From: Agrococcus beijingensis
Lineage (GTDB): Bacteria > Actinomycetota > Actinomycetes > Actinomycetales > Microbacteriaceae
Assembly (NCBI RefSeq): GCF_030758955.1
Contig: NZ_CP132360.1
Span: 77,467-141,466, forward strand
DNA: 64,000 nucleotides
Reading direction: 5' to 3'
A program made the position numbers and the translations under genes. Positions 31,123 to 39,550 of this stretch are shown piece by piece; the stretch's first letter is position 1, and the number at the start of each line of letters is the position of its first letter. The notes beneath the pieces are model-generated. The model saw nothing but the letters and a program-made list of their open reading frames with translations, searched no databases and was not told the origin of the DNA.

Positions 31123-33228
31123 ATGACGACGACACCGAGACCGCGCCGCAACGACCTGCAGGGACTCCGCGCCCTCGCGTCGCTGCTCGTCGCCACGTCG
31201 CACGTGTGGTTCGGCAACGTCTCCGGCGGCGTCGACGTCTTCTTCGCGATCGGCGGCTACCTGCTCGCGAGCAGCCTGGTGGGCGAGATCGAGCGCAGCG
31301 GCCGCGTCGGCGTGCTGGGGGCGCTGTGGCGGCAGGCGAAGCGGCTCTTCCCGATGGCGGGCATCGTGCTCGTCGTGGTCGGCTCGATCACCCTGGCGGC
31401 CTCGGGCCCGCTGCTGTTCGACCGCATCGCGCACGATCTGTTCGCCGCCGCGACCTACCGGGAGAACGAGCGCCTCGCCTCGACCGCCACCGACTACCTC
31501 GCCTCGGGCGTCGAGAAGTCGGAGGTGCAGCACTTCTGGGCCATGAGCGTGCAGGGGCAGTACACCGCCGTCTGCATCATCGCGCTGGGCCTCCTCGCGC
31601 TGGTGCTCGGCACCCGTGCCGCGCAGCGGGCCCGGCGGGTCGCGGGCATCGGGCTGGGCGTCGTCGCGCTCGCCTCGTTCGTCTACGCGTGCGTGCAGAT
31701 CACCGTCGATCCGGTGCCCGCCTACTACGACACCTACGCGCGCGCCTGGGAGCTGGCACTGGGCGGCTTCGCGGCGCTGGTGCTCACGCGCATCGCCCTG
31801 TCGTCGCGGGCGCGCACGATCATGGGCGTCGTCGGCATCGCGCTCGTGGTCACCGCGGGCCTCCTGCCGCAGGATTGGGCGCAGCCGGGCCCGGTGACGC
31901 TGTGGCCCGTCGCGGGCGCGCTGCTGGTGCTGCTCGCCGGCGACGGCGGCGACGGCGGTCCTGTCGCGCGGGCGCTGCAGTGGCGGCCGCTGGTGTGGCT
32001 CGGCGGCATCTCCTACGGCCTCTACCTCTGGCACTGGCCGGTGCTGAAGGGGCTGGTCGCGCTCGACCCGGCCCAGGCCGACGGCGTCAGCCCGCTCGCC
32101 GGCGTGCTCGTGATCGGGGTCTCGATCGCCCTCTCGTGGGTGTGCACCCGCCTGATCGCCAGGGTGAGCGCGCCCCGGCCCCGGCCCGCGTGGAGCCTCC
32201 GCCCGCGCCGCGCGGCGCTGGTGCCGCTGCTGCCCGCGGTCGCGCTCGCCGCCTCGGTCGCGATCGCGATCTCACCGGCCGTGCAGGCGACCGCGATCGA
32301 CCGCAACGCCACCGCGGTGCCCGCGCCCGCGACGCCCGGCGCCGTCGAGCGGATGGTCTCGGCATCGGTCTCCTTCCCCTCGGCGTCCGCCGCCTCCACC
32401 GCGGTCGGCGAGGCCGGCCAGTCGTCGGAGTGGCTGGTCGACAACTGCTCGAGCGTCGACCAGGAAGAGGTCGAGGGCTGCTTCTACGAGGATCCCGCCG
32501 GCGGTGAGCAGGAGGTCTGGATCGTGGGCGACTCGCAAGCCGTCACGCTCGCCGCGCCGACGCGCAGGGCCCTCGCCGGTGTCGCCGACGTGCAGCTGCT
32601 TGGCCGAGAGATGTGCCCGTTCTCGAACGCCGGCGTGGTCGGCCGCGAGCTCGGCGACGAGGCGGCCGACTGCGCCGCGCACAATGACGCCGTGCTGGCA
32701 CTGGCCGAGAAGCGCACACCCGACCTCGTGGTCGTCACCTACGGCGCGTGGTGGACCACCGACGGCTACCGCAGGCTCGGCCCCGATGTCGGCCAGCAGC
32801 TCGCGACCGGCACGCGCGCGCTCGTCGACGAGCTCGGCGCGATGGGTGTGCCGTCGGTCTGGCTCGACAGCGCACCGCCGTTCCCGACGATCGACGAGTG
32901 CCTGCACGCGCAGGCCGTCGACGGCGACCTGTCGAGCTGCACGGCCCCGCTCGACGCCCGAGCGCTCGAGCGCCACACGCAGATGGTCGCGACGCTCAGC
33001 GCCGGCGGCGTCGACGTCGTCGACACGCTGCCGTGGTACTGCGACGTGGAGCGGGTGGCCTGCCCGCTCTTCACGAACGGCGTGCCCACCTGGACGGACG
33101 CGCACCACGTCGGCGCGGCCGGTGCGATGCAGCGGCTGCCGCTCATCGCCGACGCGCTGCTGCCGCGGCTCGGGGTCGACCCGTCGCTGCTGTTTGCCGT
33201 GGAGCCCGAGACGGAGCCCGAGCGCTAA
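31123..33228 (+). CDS. OafA-type membrane acyltransferase with SGNH domain
   Basis: O-acetylates or otherwise acylates surface glycans. 701 residues: an acyltransferase-3 membrane domain (about 1-345) starting LQGLRALASLLVATSHVWFG with the catalytic-type His, GGVDVFFAIGGYLLASSL, and GISYGLYLWHWPVLKGL near 300, then a flexible Ala/Pro/Ser linker and an extracytoplasmic SGNH-hydrolase-like domain from about 460 (VWIVGDSQAVTLA with the nucleophile Ser in GDSQ, and TWTDAHHVGAAGAM with the late Asp/His). This two-part layout is that of OafA and of SGNH-fused wall acylators. Target may be the wall polysaccharide made from 45 kb on, which is inference. Confidence 0.92.
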   Translation: MTTTPRPRRNDLQGLRALASLLVATSHVWFGNVSGGVDVFFAIGGYLLASSLVGEIERSGRVGVLGALWRQAKRLFPMAGIVLVVVGSITLAASGPLLFDRIAHDLFAAATYRENERLASTATDYLASGVEKSEVQHFWAMSVQGQYTAVCIIALGLLALVLGTRAAQRARRVAGIGLGVVALASFVYACVQITVDPVPAYYDTYARAWELALGGFAALVLTRIALSSRARTIMGVVGIALVVTAGLLPQDWAQPGPVTLWPVAGALLVLLAGDGGDGGPVARALQWRPLVWLGGISYGLYLWHWPVLKGLVALDPAQADGVSPLAGVLVIGVSIALSWVCTRLIARVSAPRPRPAWSLRPRRAALVPLLPAVALAASVAIAISPAVQATAIDRNATAVPAPATPGAVERMVSASVSFPSASAASTAVGEAGQSSEWLVDNCSSVDQEEVEGCFYEDPAGGEQEVWIVGDSQAVTLAAPTRRALAGVADVQLLGREMCPFSNAGVVGRELGDEAADCAAHNDAVLALAEKRTPDLVVVTYGAWWTTDGYRRLGPDVGQQLATGTRALVDELGAMGVPSVWLDSAPPFPTIDECLHAQAVDGDLSSCTAPLDARALERHTQMVATLSAGGVDVVDTLPWYCDVERVACPLFTNGVPTWTDAHHVGAAGAMQRLPLIADALLPRLGVDPSLLFAVEPETEPER

Positions 33229-33291
33229 GCCGCATCAGCGCCGCGGCCTGCGCGAGGTCCGCGTACGAGACGGATGCTGCCTTGCGGCGGC

Positions 33292-34245
33292 TCAGCGCTG
33301 TCGGAACGACCGGTAGACGTCGCGCTCTCGGATCGAGGCAGCGGTGATGGCACCGCCGGCGAGTGCCCCGATCGCCCCTGCGAACGGGGCGAGCAGCGAG
33401 AGGCCGATGCCGGCGGCGAGTGCCTCGCGACTGACGCCGAGGTGCCGGGCGCTTGCGAGCTCGAGCTTGCGCAACAGCACCGCGCCGGCCCCGATCGCAG
33501 CGAGGGCCAGTGCCCCGGCCAGGGGCAGCAGTCGCGTCGGCCGCTCATGGAACGCCGAGGCGGCGTCCAGCTCCGCGCCCAGGCGGGGATTCAGCTGCCG
33601 GAGGTCCGGTGGCGTGTCCGACGCGCCCGTCGCGACCGTCTGCAGCAGCATCTGATGAGCGTCCGCCGCTGGCCACGTTCGCATCCAGCACGCGTCGTAG
33701 TGCCCGGGGTCCGTCGTCGGTACCAGCATCGCGAAGCCGAGACCAAGCATCCGTCCGTCGCTCGGGTATCGGTAGACGCCCCCGACGGCCGTCGAACCAT
33801 CGATGAGCGGCAACCGCTCGCCCATCGCGGCGTCGAGCATGGAGGCCGCCTCGGAGGAGAGAAGTACGCCGGCGCCGCTGGTCTTGGTGCCGAGCACCGC
33901 ACCGAACTCCGGTGTCACCTCGAACGTCGGGATCGAGGAGCCCGGCGCGCTCGCGGCGAACCTGGGTTCGTCAGCGCGGATGGCGCCGGCCGCCTCGACG
34001 CCGGCGACCTGCACGAGTGCGCGGCACCTCGAGGCATCGATGCCGCCCGAGGACTGCACCACCAGCACGTCGGCACCCGCAGCGCGGAAGGCCTCGGCGC
34101 GGGCGTCTGCGGCAGCGACGGCCGCGAGGTCTGACAGTTGCGCCACGAGCACGACGAGCGAGGCCAGCGCCGCGAGCAGCACGGGCCGGGCCGCGCCGCT
34201 TGCCACGTTCCGCCAGGCCTCCCGCCAGATCGCCCGCCAGCTCAT
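33292..34245 (-). CDS. ABC transporter permease, MacB/FtsX-like
   Basis: 317 residues, last gene of a four-gene minus-strand set. One membrane helix near the N-terminus (RPVLLAALASLVVLVAQLSD, about 18-37), a long extracytoplasmic domain (about 45-240: ADVLVVQSSGGIDASRCRAL onward to RLGAELDAASAFHERP) and two or three helices at the C-terminus (LLPLAGALALAAIGAGAVLL and IGLSLLAPFAGAIGALAGGA). This is the shape of MacB/FtsX-type permeases, although only a short four-helix version. The ATG at 34245 overlaps the stop of the ATPase gene. Substrate unknown. Confidence 0.75.
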   Translation of the reverse strand: MSWRAIWREAWRNVASGAARPVLLAALASLVVLVAQLSDLAAVAAADARAEAFRAAGADVLVVQSSGGIDASRCRALVQVAGVEAAGAIRADEPRFAASAPGSSIPTFEVTPEFGAVLGTKTSGAGVLLSSEAASMLDAAMGERLPLIDGSTAVGGVYRYPSDGRMLGLGFAMLVPTTDPGHYDACWMRTWPAADAHQMLLQTVATGASDTPPDLRQLNPRLGAELDAASAFHERPTRLLPLAGALALAAIGAGAVLLRKLELASARHLGVSREALAAGIGLSLLAPFAGAIGALAGGAITAASIRERDVYRSFRQR

Positions 34246-34844
34246 CGTCGCCCCGCGATGTCGAGCACGACGTCGCACGCGTCTCGCGTCGCCGCATCGT
34301 GCGTGGCGACCACGATGACCGTGTCGGGCGCGGTGAGGCTCCGCAGCATGGCGTTCACAATCGCCGCGGTCGCGCGGTCGAGCTGCGCGGTGGGCTCGTC
34401 GACGAGCAGCAGCGACGGATCAGTCGCGAGGGCGCGGGCCACCATGAGGCGCTGAGCCTCTCCGCCCGAGATGGTGTCGAAGCGCGCTTCAGCCCGGTCG
34501 GCGAGGCCGACGGCATCGAGCAGACGCTCCGCTTCGGCGTCAGCCTCGTCCTCAGCGACGCCTCGCGCCGAGAGCGGTAGCAGCACATGGTCGGCCACGG
34601 AGCGGCGGGGCACGCCGTGCGGAAGCTGCGGCACCCAAATGACGCGTCGAGAGCGATCGTGCTCGACGGTGCCCTCGGCAGGGGCGAAGAGCCCCGCGAG
34701 GATCGCCAGGAGCGTACTCTTGCCAGAGCCCGAGGGGCCGGTCACCGCGATGCTCGAGCCACCGGCGATCTCCGCGCTCAGACGTCGGAACAGCCAAGGC
34801 CCGCCGTTGAAGCGGTGCCCGAGCCCGTCAAGCGTCAGTCGCAT
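34242..34844 (-). CDS. ABC transporter ATPase, LolD/MacB-like
   Basis: 200 residues, a single ATPase domain: Walker A VTGPSGSGKSTLL, Q-loop WVPQLPHGVP, signature ISGGEAQRLMVARAL, Walker B LLLVDEPTAQLD and switch His in VVATHDAATRDAC. Short for the family (usual 220-240), with a compact Q-loop region; all catalytic residues are present. Start at 34844 gives MRLTLDGLGHRF, the usual N-terminus. It overlaps the adaptor gene (34835-35851) by 10 bp and the permease gene by 4 bp, so the three are co-translated. Confidence 0.9.
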   Translation of the reverse strand: MRLTLDGLGHRFNGGPWLFRRLSAEIAGGSSIAVTGPSGSGKSTLLAILAGLFAPAEGTVEHDRSRRVIWVPQLPHGVPRRSVADHVLLPLSARGVAEDEADAEAERLLDAVGLADRAEARFDTISGGEAQRLMVARALATDPSLLLVDEPTAQLDRATAAIVNAMLRSLTAPDTVIVVATHDAATRDACDVVLDIAGRR

Positions 34845-35851
34845 GTCGCGAGGTCGGGAGCCTGCAGCGCGACGGCGGCGGGCGCCGCGCGGTCGAACGC
34901 CACGAACGTGTGACCCAGCTGCGAACCGAGGATTGTCACAGCGAGCGGCGTCCCGTCGCCGAGCACGCATCCCGACACGCCGTCGTCCGAGGAGATCGAG
35001 CCCGGCGGGACAGCGGCTGCCTCGACCGGCTGTGCGAGCCGCGTCATCGCTTGCAGCGTCGGGGTCCCGCCGGCAGCCGCCGCAATCGCGCTGGGTGTCG
35101 CGGCCATCGCTGCGAGCTGGTCGCGTGCGACCGAGCCGTCGGCGCTCAGCGACAGCTGCAAGTCGTCGACCAGCAGCGTGCGCTCGAGCGGCGGTCCATC
35201 GACGAACGCGCGAGCACCGGCGATCGGGGGCGCGGCCGTGATCACGTTGTCGCCTGCGACGATGCGGGCGCCGAGGGCCGAGTCACAGCTGCCCACGACG
35301 GCTTCCGGAGCCGGCAGCCAGAGCGTGTCGGTCACGGCACCGCCGGCGATCGGATCGTCGGCGGGGAGCCCGACACCCGCGAGCACGGCGACGAGCGCGC
35401 GCTGCGTCGCGGGGCCGAAGGTGCCGACGTCGGCGCTTACGTCGTGACCGAGCCTGCGCAGCTCCGCCTGCAGCCCATCGACGTCTGCGCCGAGCATCCC
35501 CGTCTCAAGATCACGCCACCAGGGCGTGGCGCCGTGCAGCGCGAGCACAGCTCGGCCATCCACCCGCATCGCACCGGATCCCGAGCTGACCGTCGAGCCT
35601 GGCGCGCAGGTGATCTCCGTCACCGTGCCCGCGGTCGGCGAGCGCAGCGCGACAGGCTGGCCGAATTGCACTTCGACTGTGACGGACCTGGCGTCGTCGA
35701 ACGGCTGGACCGTCACGGGTGCGCTGGTCACCGTCGGTGCTTGGGCCGCGGACTGCGGCGCGAACGGCTGCCGGAGCACGACGACGACGAGCACCGCCAG
35801 CAGCACTGACGCGACGATGCCGCTGAGAATCACGGCAGCGCGTGCGCTCAC
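34835..35851 (-). CDS. Periplasmic-adaptor-like protein with peptidoglycan-binding domain
   Basis: 338 residues from the GTG at 35851, which overlaps the previous stop as GTGA. An N-terminal membrane anchor (AAVILSGIVASVLLAVLVVVVL, about 5-26) leads to an extracytoplasmic part. A biotinyl-lipoyl-like segment (VALRSPTAGTVTEITCAPGS) is followed by a PG_binding_1-type domain (GADVDGLQAELRRLGHDVSADVGTFGPATQRAL, about 125-160) and a C-terminal domain ending in QLGHTFVAFDRAAPAAVALQAP. This combination occurs in actinobacterial exporter adaptors that work with MacB-type permeases and the wall. An ATG at 35878 is an alternative start. Confidence 0.75.
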   Translation of the reverse strand: MSARAAVILSGIVASVLLAVLVVVVLRQPFAPQSAAQAPTVTSAPVTVQPFDDARSVTVEVQFGQPVALRSPTAGTVTEITCAPGSTVSSGSGAMRVDGRAVLALHGATPWWRDLETGMLGADVDGLQAELRRLGHDVSADVGTFGPATQRALVAVLAGVGLPADDPIAGGAVTDTLWLPAPEAVVGSCDSALGARIVAGDNVITAAPPIAGARAFVDGPPLERTLLVDDLQLSLSADGSVARDQLAAMAATPSAIAAAAGGTPTLQAMTRLAQPVEAAAVPPGSISSDDGVSGCVLGDGTPLAVTILGSQLGHTFVAFDRAAPAAVALQAPDLATCD

Positions 35852-36195
35852 GGGGCGGGCGCCCCGCCGGCCAGGCATGCGGCGAACCGTGCGTCGTCGA
35901 CGTCGAACGACGGCGCGCCGGAAGCCATCTCGCGCGCGTAGTCCTCCGCCGTGAATGACGGATCCACGAGACCGGACTGCTGGAGGCACGGCACCATGCG
36001 CGCCGGCTCTCCGAGATTCTCAGGATCGCGCTGCACCGCGAGGTAGACCATGTCGACCTGCCCCAGTCGAGATTCCTGGCATTCGCCGACGATCGCATGC
36101 AGGTCGTCGTCCGGCCAGCCTGCAGGCGTGCGGATGTTGAGGGTCCCGTCGCCCTCGTAAGAACCGCCTCCGGCCCCTGCATCCGACAGGCGCAC
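35848..36195 (-). CDS. Hypothetical protein, first gene of the export cassette; 5' end uncertain
   Basis: 115 residues as read from GTG 36195. No family recognised. The sequence (YEGDGTLNIRTPAGWPDDD, then LHAIVGECQESRLGQVDMVY and MVPCLQQSGLVDPSFTAEDYAREMA, FAACLAGGAPAP) has three cysteines and reads like the extracytoplasmic part of a secreted protein, but no signal peptide is present. The frame stays open for another 28 codons upstream, to a stop at 36280-36282, without ATG, GTG or TTG, which suggests a lost 5' end or an unusual start. It is coupled to the adaptor gene by a GTGA overlap. Confidence 0.5.
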   Translation of the reverse strand: MRLSDAGAGGGSYEGDGTLNIRTPAGWPDDDLHAIVGECQESRLGQVDMVYLAVQRDPENLGEPARMVPCLQQSGLVDPSFTAEDYAREMASGAPSFDVDDARFAACLAGGAPAP

Positions 36196-36300
36196 CCGCT
36201 GCTCACGTCCTTGTGATCTGCGCAGTCCCTCCGCTAGGAGTCGCTGCGCTGCGCCAGTTCGAGGCGGTTCGTCGTCGCGTCAGCGGCCGCGGGACGCTCG

Positions 36301-36576
36301 TCACCGGCGCTGCCAGCGGTTGCCGCTGGGCGTGCGCGACTTCGCCTGCCACTCGCTCTCGGTGTCGAGCACGCGCCGGTGCTTCGTCTCGGCCCACTCC
36401 GCCGCGAGCCCGACGAGCACCGCTTGGACGGCCGCCCGCTCCTCGGCCGTCGGCGAGCCGTCGACCACGGTCATGATGGGGTCGGATGCGTCCTGGGCGC
36501 CCGCGGGCTCGTCGCCGTCGCGCTCGTTCGCAGCGGCCTCGCTCACAGCGGCCTCGTTGGCAGGGGCCTCGCTCAC
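36301..36576 (-). CDS. accE: Acyl-CoA carboxylase epsilon subunit
   Basis: 91 residues. Actinobacterial acyl-CoA carboxylases carry a small epsilon subunit that stabilises the alpha-beta complex. The C-terminal core, [21 protein letters not shown] followed by [20 protein letters not shown] and a basic tail, matches the family (a G-x-P-T-xEE-xAA core and Trp-rich end). The N-terminal 40 residues are an imperfect repeat of Ala/Glu/Asn ([22 protein letters not shown]), low complexity. GTG start overlaps the accD stop (GTGA), so both are translated together. Confidence 0.85.
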   Translation of the reverse strand: MSEAPANEAAVSEAAANERDGDEPAGAQDASDPIMTVVDGSPTAEERAAVQAVLVGLAAEWAETKHRRVLDTESEWQAKSRTPSGNRWQRR

Positions 36577-38174
36577 AGCGGGATGTTCCCGTGCTTCTTC
36601 TCGGGCCGGATGACCCGCTTCGTGCGCAGCGCCCGGAACGCGCGGGTGATCATCACGCGCGTCTCGGCGGGCTCGATGATGCCGTCGAGCTCGCCGCGCT
36701 CGGCAGCGAGGAAGGGAGAGGCCACGTTGTAGGTGTACTCGCTGGCCAGCTGCGCCCGCACCTGCGCGACGTCGTCGCCGTTCGCCTCTGCGGCCTTGAT
36801 CTCGTTGCGGTAGAGGATGTTCACGGCGCCCTGCCCGCCCATCACGGCGATCTCGGCCGAGGGCCAGGCGACGTTGATGTCGGCGCCCAGCTGCTTCGAG
36901 CCCATCACGATGTAGGCGCCGCCGTAGGCCTTGCGGGTGATGACCGTCACCATCGGCACGGTCGCCTCGGCGTAGGCGTAGAGCAGCTTCGCGCCGCGCC
37001 GGATGACGCCCGACCACTCCTGGTCGGTGCCGGGCAAGTAGCCGGGCACGTCGACGATCGTCAGGATCGGGATCGAGAAGGCGTCGCAGAAGCGCACGAA
37101 GCGGGCGGCCTTCTCGCCGGCCTCGATGTTGAGCGTGCCGGCCATCTGCTTCGGCTGGTTCGCGATCACGCCGACCGTGCGGCCCTCGAGGCGGCCGAAG
37201 CCGATCACGATGTTCGGCGCGTAGAGCGGCTGCACCTCGAGGAACTCGCGGTCGTCCATGAGCGTCTCGATGATGCCCAGCACGTCGTAGGGCTGGTTCG
37301 GCGAGTCGGGGATGATCGTGTTCAGCCGACGGTCCGCGTCGTTCACGACGCGCTCGGCGGTGTGGTCGTAGGCCGGAACCTCTGACTGGTTGTTGTCGGG
37401 CAGGTAGGCGAGCAGCGCGCGCACGTAGTCGAGCGCGTCGTCCTCGTCGGCGGCCAGGTAGTGGCTGACGCCCGAGACCGTGTTGTGGGTGCGCCCGCCG
37501 CCGAGCTCCTCGAAGCCGACCTCCTCGCCGGTGACCGTCTTGATCACGTCGGGGCCGGTGACGAACATGTGGCTCGACTTGTCGACCATGATCACGAAGT
37601 CGGTGAGCGCGGGGGAGTAGACGGCGCCGCCGGCCGCCGGGCCCATGACGATCGAGATCTGGGGGATGACGCCGGAGGCTGCCGTGTTGTTGCGGAAGAT
37701 CTCGCCGTACTTGCCGAGCGCGACCACGCCCTCCTGGATCCGGGCGCCGCCCGAGTCGAGCATGCCGACGATGGGCACGCCCACCTTCATCGCGTACTCC
37801 TGGATCTTCGTGATCTTCTCGCCGGCCACCTCGCCGAGCGAGCCGCCGAAGGTCGTGAAGTCCTGCGCGTAGACAGCCACGCGCCTGCCGTGCACCGTGC
37901 CGATGCCGGTGACCACGGCATCCCCGTACGGACGGTTCTTCTCCATGCCGAAGGCGGTCGTGCGGTGGCGCACGTAGGCGTCGAACTCGACGAACGATCC
38001 CTGGTCGACGAACTGCTCGACGCGCTCGCGCGCCGTCTTCTTGCCCTTCGCGCCCTGGCGCTCCTTGGCCTTCGACTCCTTGTCGGTCACCGCCTCGGCG
38101 TGCCGCCTGCGCAGGTCGTCGATGCGCGCGGCGGTCGTCGTCATGGGCTGCGCGGCAGGGGTCTCGTCAGTCAC
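36573..38174 (-). CDS. accD: Acyl-CoA carboxylase beta chain (carboxyltransferase)
   Basis: Transfers CO2 from carboxybiotin to acetyl-, propionyl- or longer acyl-CoA. 533 residues, with both carboxyltransferase halves: N-terminal [30 protein letters not shown] and [41 protein letters not shown]-terminal [35 protein letters not shown] and [13 protein letters not shown], ending EKKHGNIPL. This is the AccD5/PccB type. The GTG at 38174 is favoured because TAGAGT is 7 nt upstream; GTG 38183 is an alternative. With accE next and birA divergent, the whole enzyme except the alpha chain (10134-11897) is here. Confidence 0.95.
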   Translation of the reverse strand: MTDETPAAQPMTTTAARIDDLRRRHAEAVTDKESKAKERQGAKGKKTARERVEQFVDQGSFVEFDAYVRHRTTAFGMEKNRPYGDAVVTGIGTVHGRRVAVYAQDFTTFGGSLGEVAGEKITKIQEYAMKVGVPIVGMLDSGGARIQEGVVALGKYGEIFRNNTAASGVIPQISIVMGPAAGGAVYSPALTDFVIMVDKSSHMFVTGPDVIKTVTGEEVGFEELGGGRTHNTVSGVSHYLAADEDDALDYVRALLAYLPDNNQSEVPAYDHTAERVVNDADRRLNTIIPDSPNQPYDVLGIIETLMDDREFLEVQPLYAPNIVIGFGRLEGRTVGVIANQPKQMAGTLNIEAGEKAARFVRFCDAFSIPILTIVDVPGYLPGTDQEWSGVIRRGAKLLYAYAEATVPMVTVITRKAYGGAYIVMGSKQLGADINVAWPSAEIAVMGGQGAVNILYRNEIKAAEANGDDVAQVRAQLASEYTYNVASPFLAAERGELDGIIEPAETRVMITRAFRALRTKRVIRPEKKHGNIPL

Positions 38175-38181
38175 GCCTGCC

Positions 38182-38187
38182 ACTCTA
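38182..38187 (-). promoter_or_regulatory. Putative leaderless -10 box (TAGAGT) of accD
   Basis: On the minus strand TAGAGT ends 7 nt before the GTG at 38174, the same box and spacing as for punA. Confidence 0.55.
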
Positions 38188-38278
38188 GAGGGCGGCCCAT
38201 GCGCGACGTTTGTGGACTCCCACAGCGATCCGCCCAGAATCGGTGGCGATCGTCTCCAGCCTGGGCCCCGCGCTCGCC

Positions 38279-38284
38279 TAGGCT
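38279..38284 (+). promoter_or_regulatory. Putative leaderless -10 box (TAGGCT) of birA
   Basis: TAGGCT ends 6 nt before the ATG at 38291; flank CCTAGGCTGGAGC is shared with yaeQ. Confidence 0.6.
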
Positions 38285-38290
38285 GGAGCC

Positions 38291-39016
38291 ATGCTCTTCC
38301 CAGGCGCCGCCCGCGCCGCCAACGTCGTCGAGCTCGGCACCGTCGGCTCGACGTTCGACGCCGTCGACGAGCGCGCCGAGCACCTCACCACGTGGGCCAC
38401 CCTCGACCAGCGCTCCGGCCGGGGTCGGCTCGGCCGCGAGTGGGTCTCGCCCGCCGGAAAGTGCCTGTCGGCCACCGTGCTCGTGCGCACGAAGCGGATG
38501 CGCGAGCACGAGATCGGGTGGCTCCCGTTGGCCGCGGGGCTGGCCCTCGCCGACGCGCTCGACACCCTCGTCGCCGACCGCGCCGCCATCAAGTGGCCGA
38601 ACGACGTGCTGGTCGACGGCAAGAAGGTGGCGGGCATCCTCTGCGAGCGGCGTCGCACGGGCGTGGCGGTCGGCTTCGGCGTGAACCTCACGTTGACGAG
38701 CGCCGAGCTGCCGACCGACACGGCGACCTCGCTGACGCTCGAGGGCGCCGAGGGCTCCGCCCCGGTGCTCGCCGACGCGATCCTCTGCCACATGCTGCGC
38801 TCGCTCGACGCGCTGCTGCCCGCGCTCGGCACCGAGCCGCTGCGCGCCGCGATCGCGGCCGAGCTGGCGACGATCGGCCGCGACGTGCGCGTCGAGCTGC
38901 CCAGCGGCGCGCTGCGCGGCCGGGCCGTCGGGCTGGGCGCCGGCGGCGAGCTGCAGGTCGAGACCGACGACGGGATCGTCGACGTGCGGGCCGGCGACGT
39001 GGTGCACGTGCGCTGA
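38291..39016 (+). CDS. birA: Biotin--[acetyl-CoA carboxylase] ligase
   Basis: Attaches biotin to the carrier lysine of AccA3. 241 residues: the catalytic domain only, without the N-terminal helix-turn-helix of E. coli BirA, so it is not a biotin repressor. Motifs: [30 protein letters not shown] (the biotinyl-AMP loop GRGRxGR), [29 protein letters not shown] and VGFGVNLT. Small C-terminal domain from about 190 ([19 protein letters not shown]). Divergent from accD across a 116-bp gap, which fits joint use with the carboxylase. Confidence 0.93.
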   Translation: MLFPGAARAANVVELGTVGSTFDAVDERAEHLTTWATLDQRSGRGRLGREWVSPAGKCLSATVLVRTKRMREHEIGWLPLAAGLALADALDTLVADRAAIKWPNDVLVDGKKVAGILCERRRTGVAVGFGVNLTLTSAELPTDTATSLTLEGAEGSAPVLADAILCHMLRSLDALLPALGTEPLRAAIAAELATIGRDVRVELPSGALRGRAVGLGAGGELQVETDDGIVDVRAGDVVHVR

Positions 39017-39513
39017 TGCGAGAGAATCGTCGGGTGCACACCGGCGACGAGCGAGTGATCGCGCGCATGCGACCCCACGCGCGCGTGCTGGTCGTGCCTG
39101 TGCTCGTGCTCTGGGCGTGCGCCGGGCTCGCGATGCTGCTGCTCGACCGCGTCGACTGGCCGCTCTGGAACGTCGCGGTGCTCACCGTCGCCGGCATCGT
39201 CGTCGCGCTGCTGACCGTGGTGCCGACGCTCGCCTGGCTCTCCCGCGGCTTCGTGTTCACGACTGAGCGGGTCATCATCCGCTCGGGCTTCGGCGGCACC
39301 CGGCGCGAGACGATGCTGTCGCGCGTGCACGACGTCACCGTGCGCCGGCGCGGCCTGCAGGCGCTCTTCGGCGCCGGCGACGTGCTGCTGTCGACCGGCG
39401 GCGATCGCGCCGTGGTGCTCTCCGACGTGCCCAGCGCATCCCTCGTGCAGCGCACGATCTCAGAGCTGCTGGGGGCGCAGGGCCCCGTCACCCCCGAGCG
39501 CGTCGACGCCTGA
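39016..39513 (+). CDS. PH domain-containing membrane protein (bPH2 type)
   Basis: 165 residues. Two membrane segments (VLVVPVLVLWACAGLAMLLL, about 24-43, and WNVAVLTVAGIVVALLTVVP, about 49-68) precede a bacterial PH-like domain: LAWLSRGFVFTTERVIIRSG, RRETMLSRVHDVTVRRRGLQ and VLLSTGGDRAVVLSDVP. The ATG overlaps the birA stop (TGATG), so both share a transcript. Function of these membrane PH proteins is not settled. A GTG at 39034 is an alternative start. Confidence 0.85.
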   Translation: MRENRRVHTGDERVIARMRPHARVLVVPVLVLWACAGLAMLLLDRVDWPLWNVAVLTVAGIVVALLTVVPTLAWLSRGFVFTTERVIIRSGFGGTRRETMLSRVHDVTVRRRGLQALFGAGDVLLSTGGDRAVVLSDVPSASLVQRTISELLGAQGPVTPERVDA

Positions 39514-39550
39514 ACCCGTGCGCCGCCAGGCGCGACCAGAAGGAGCATCC

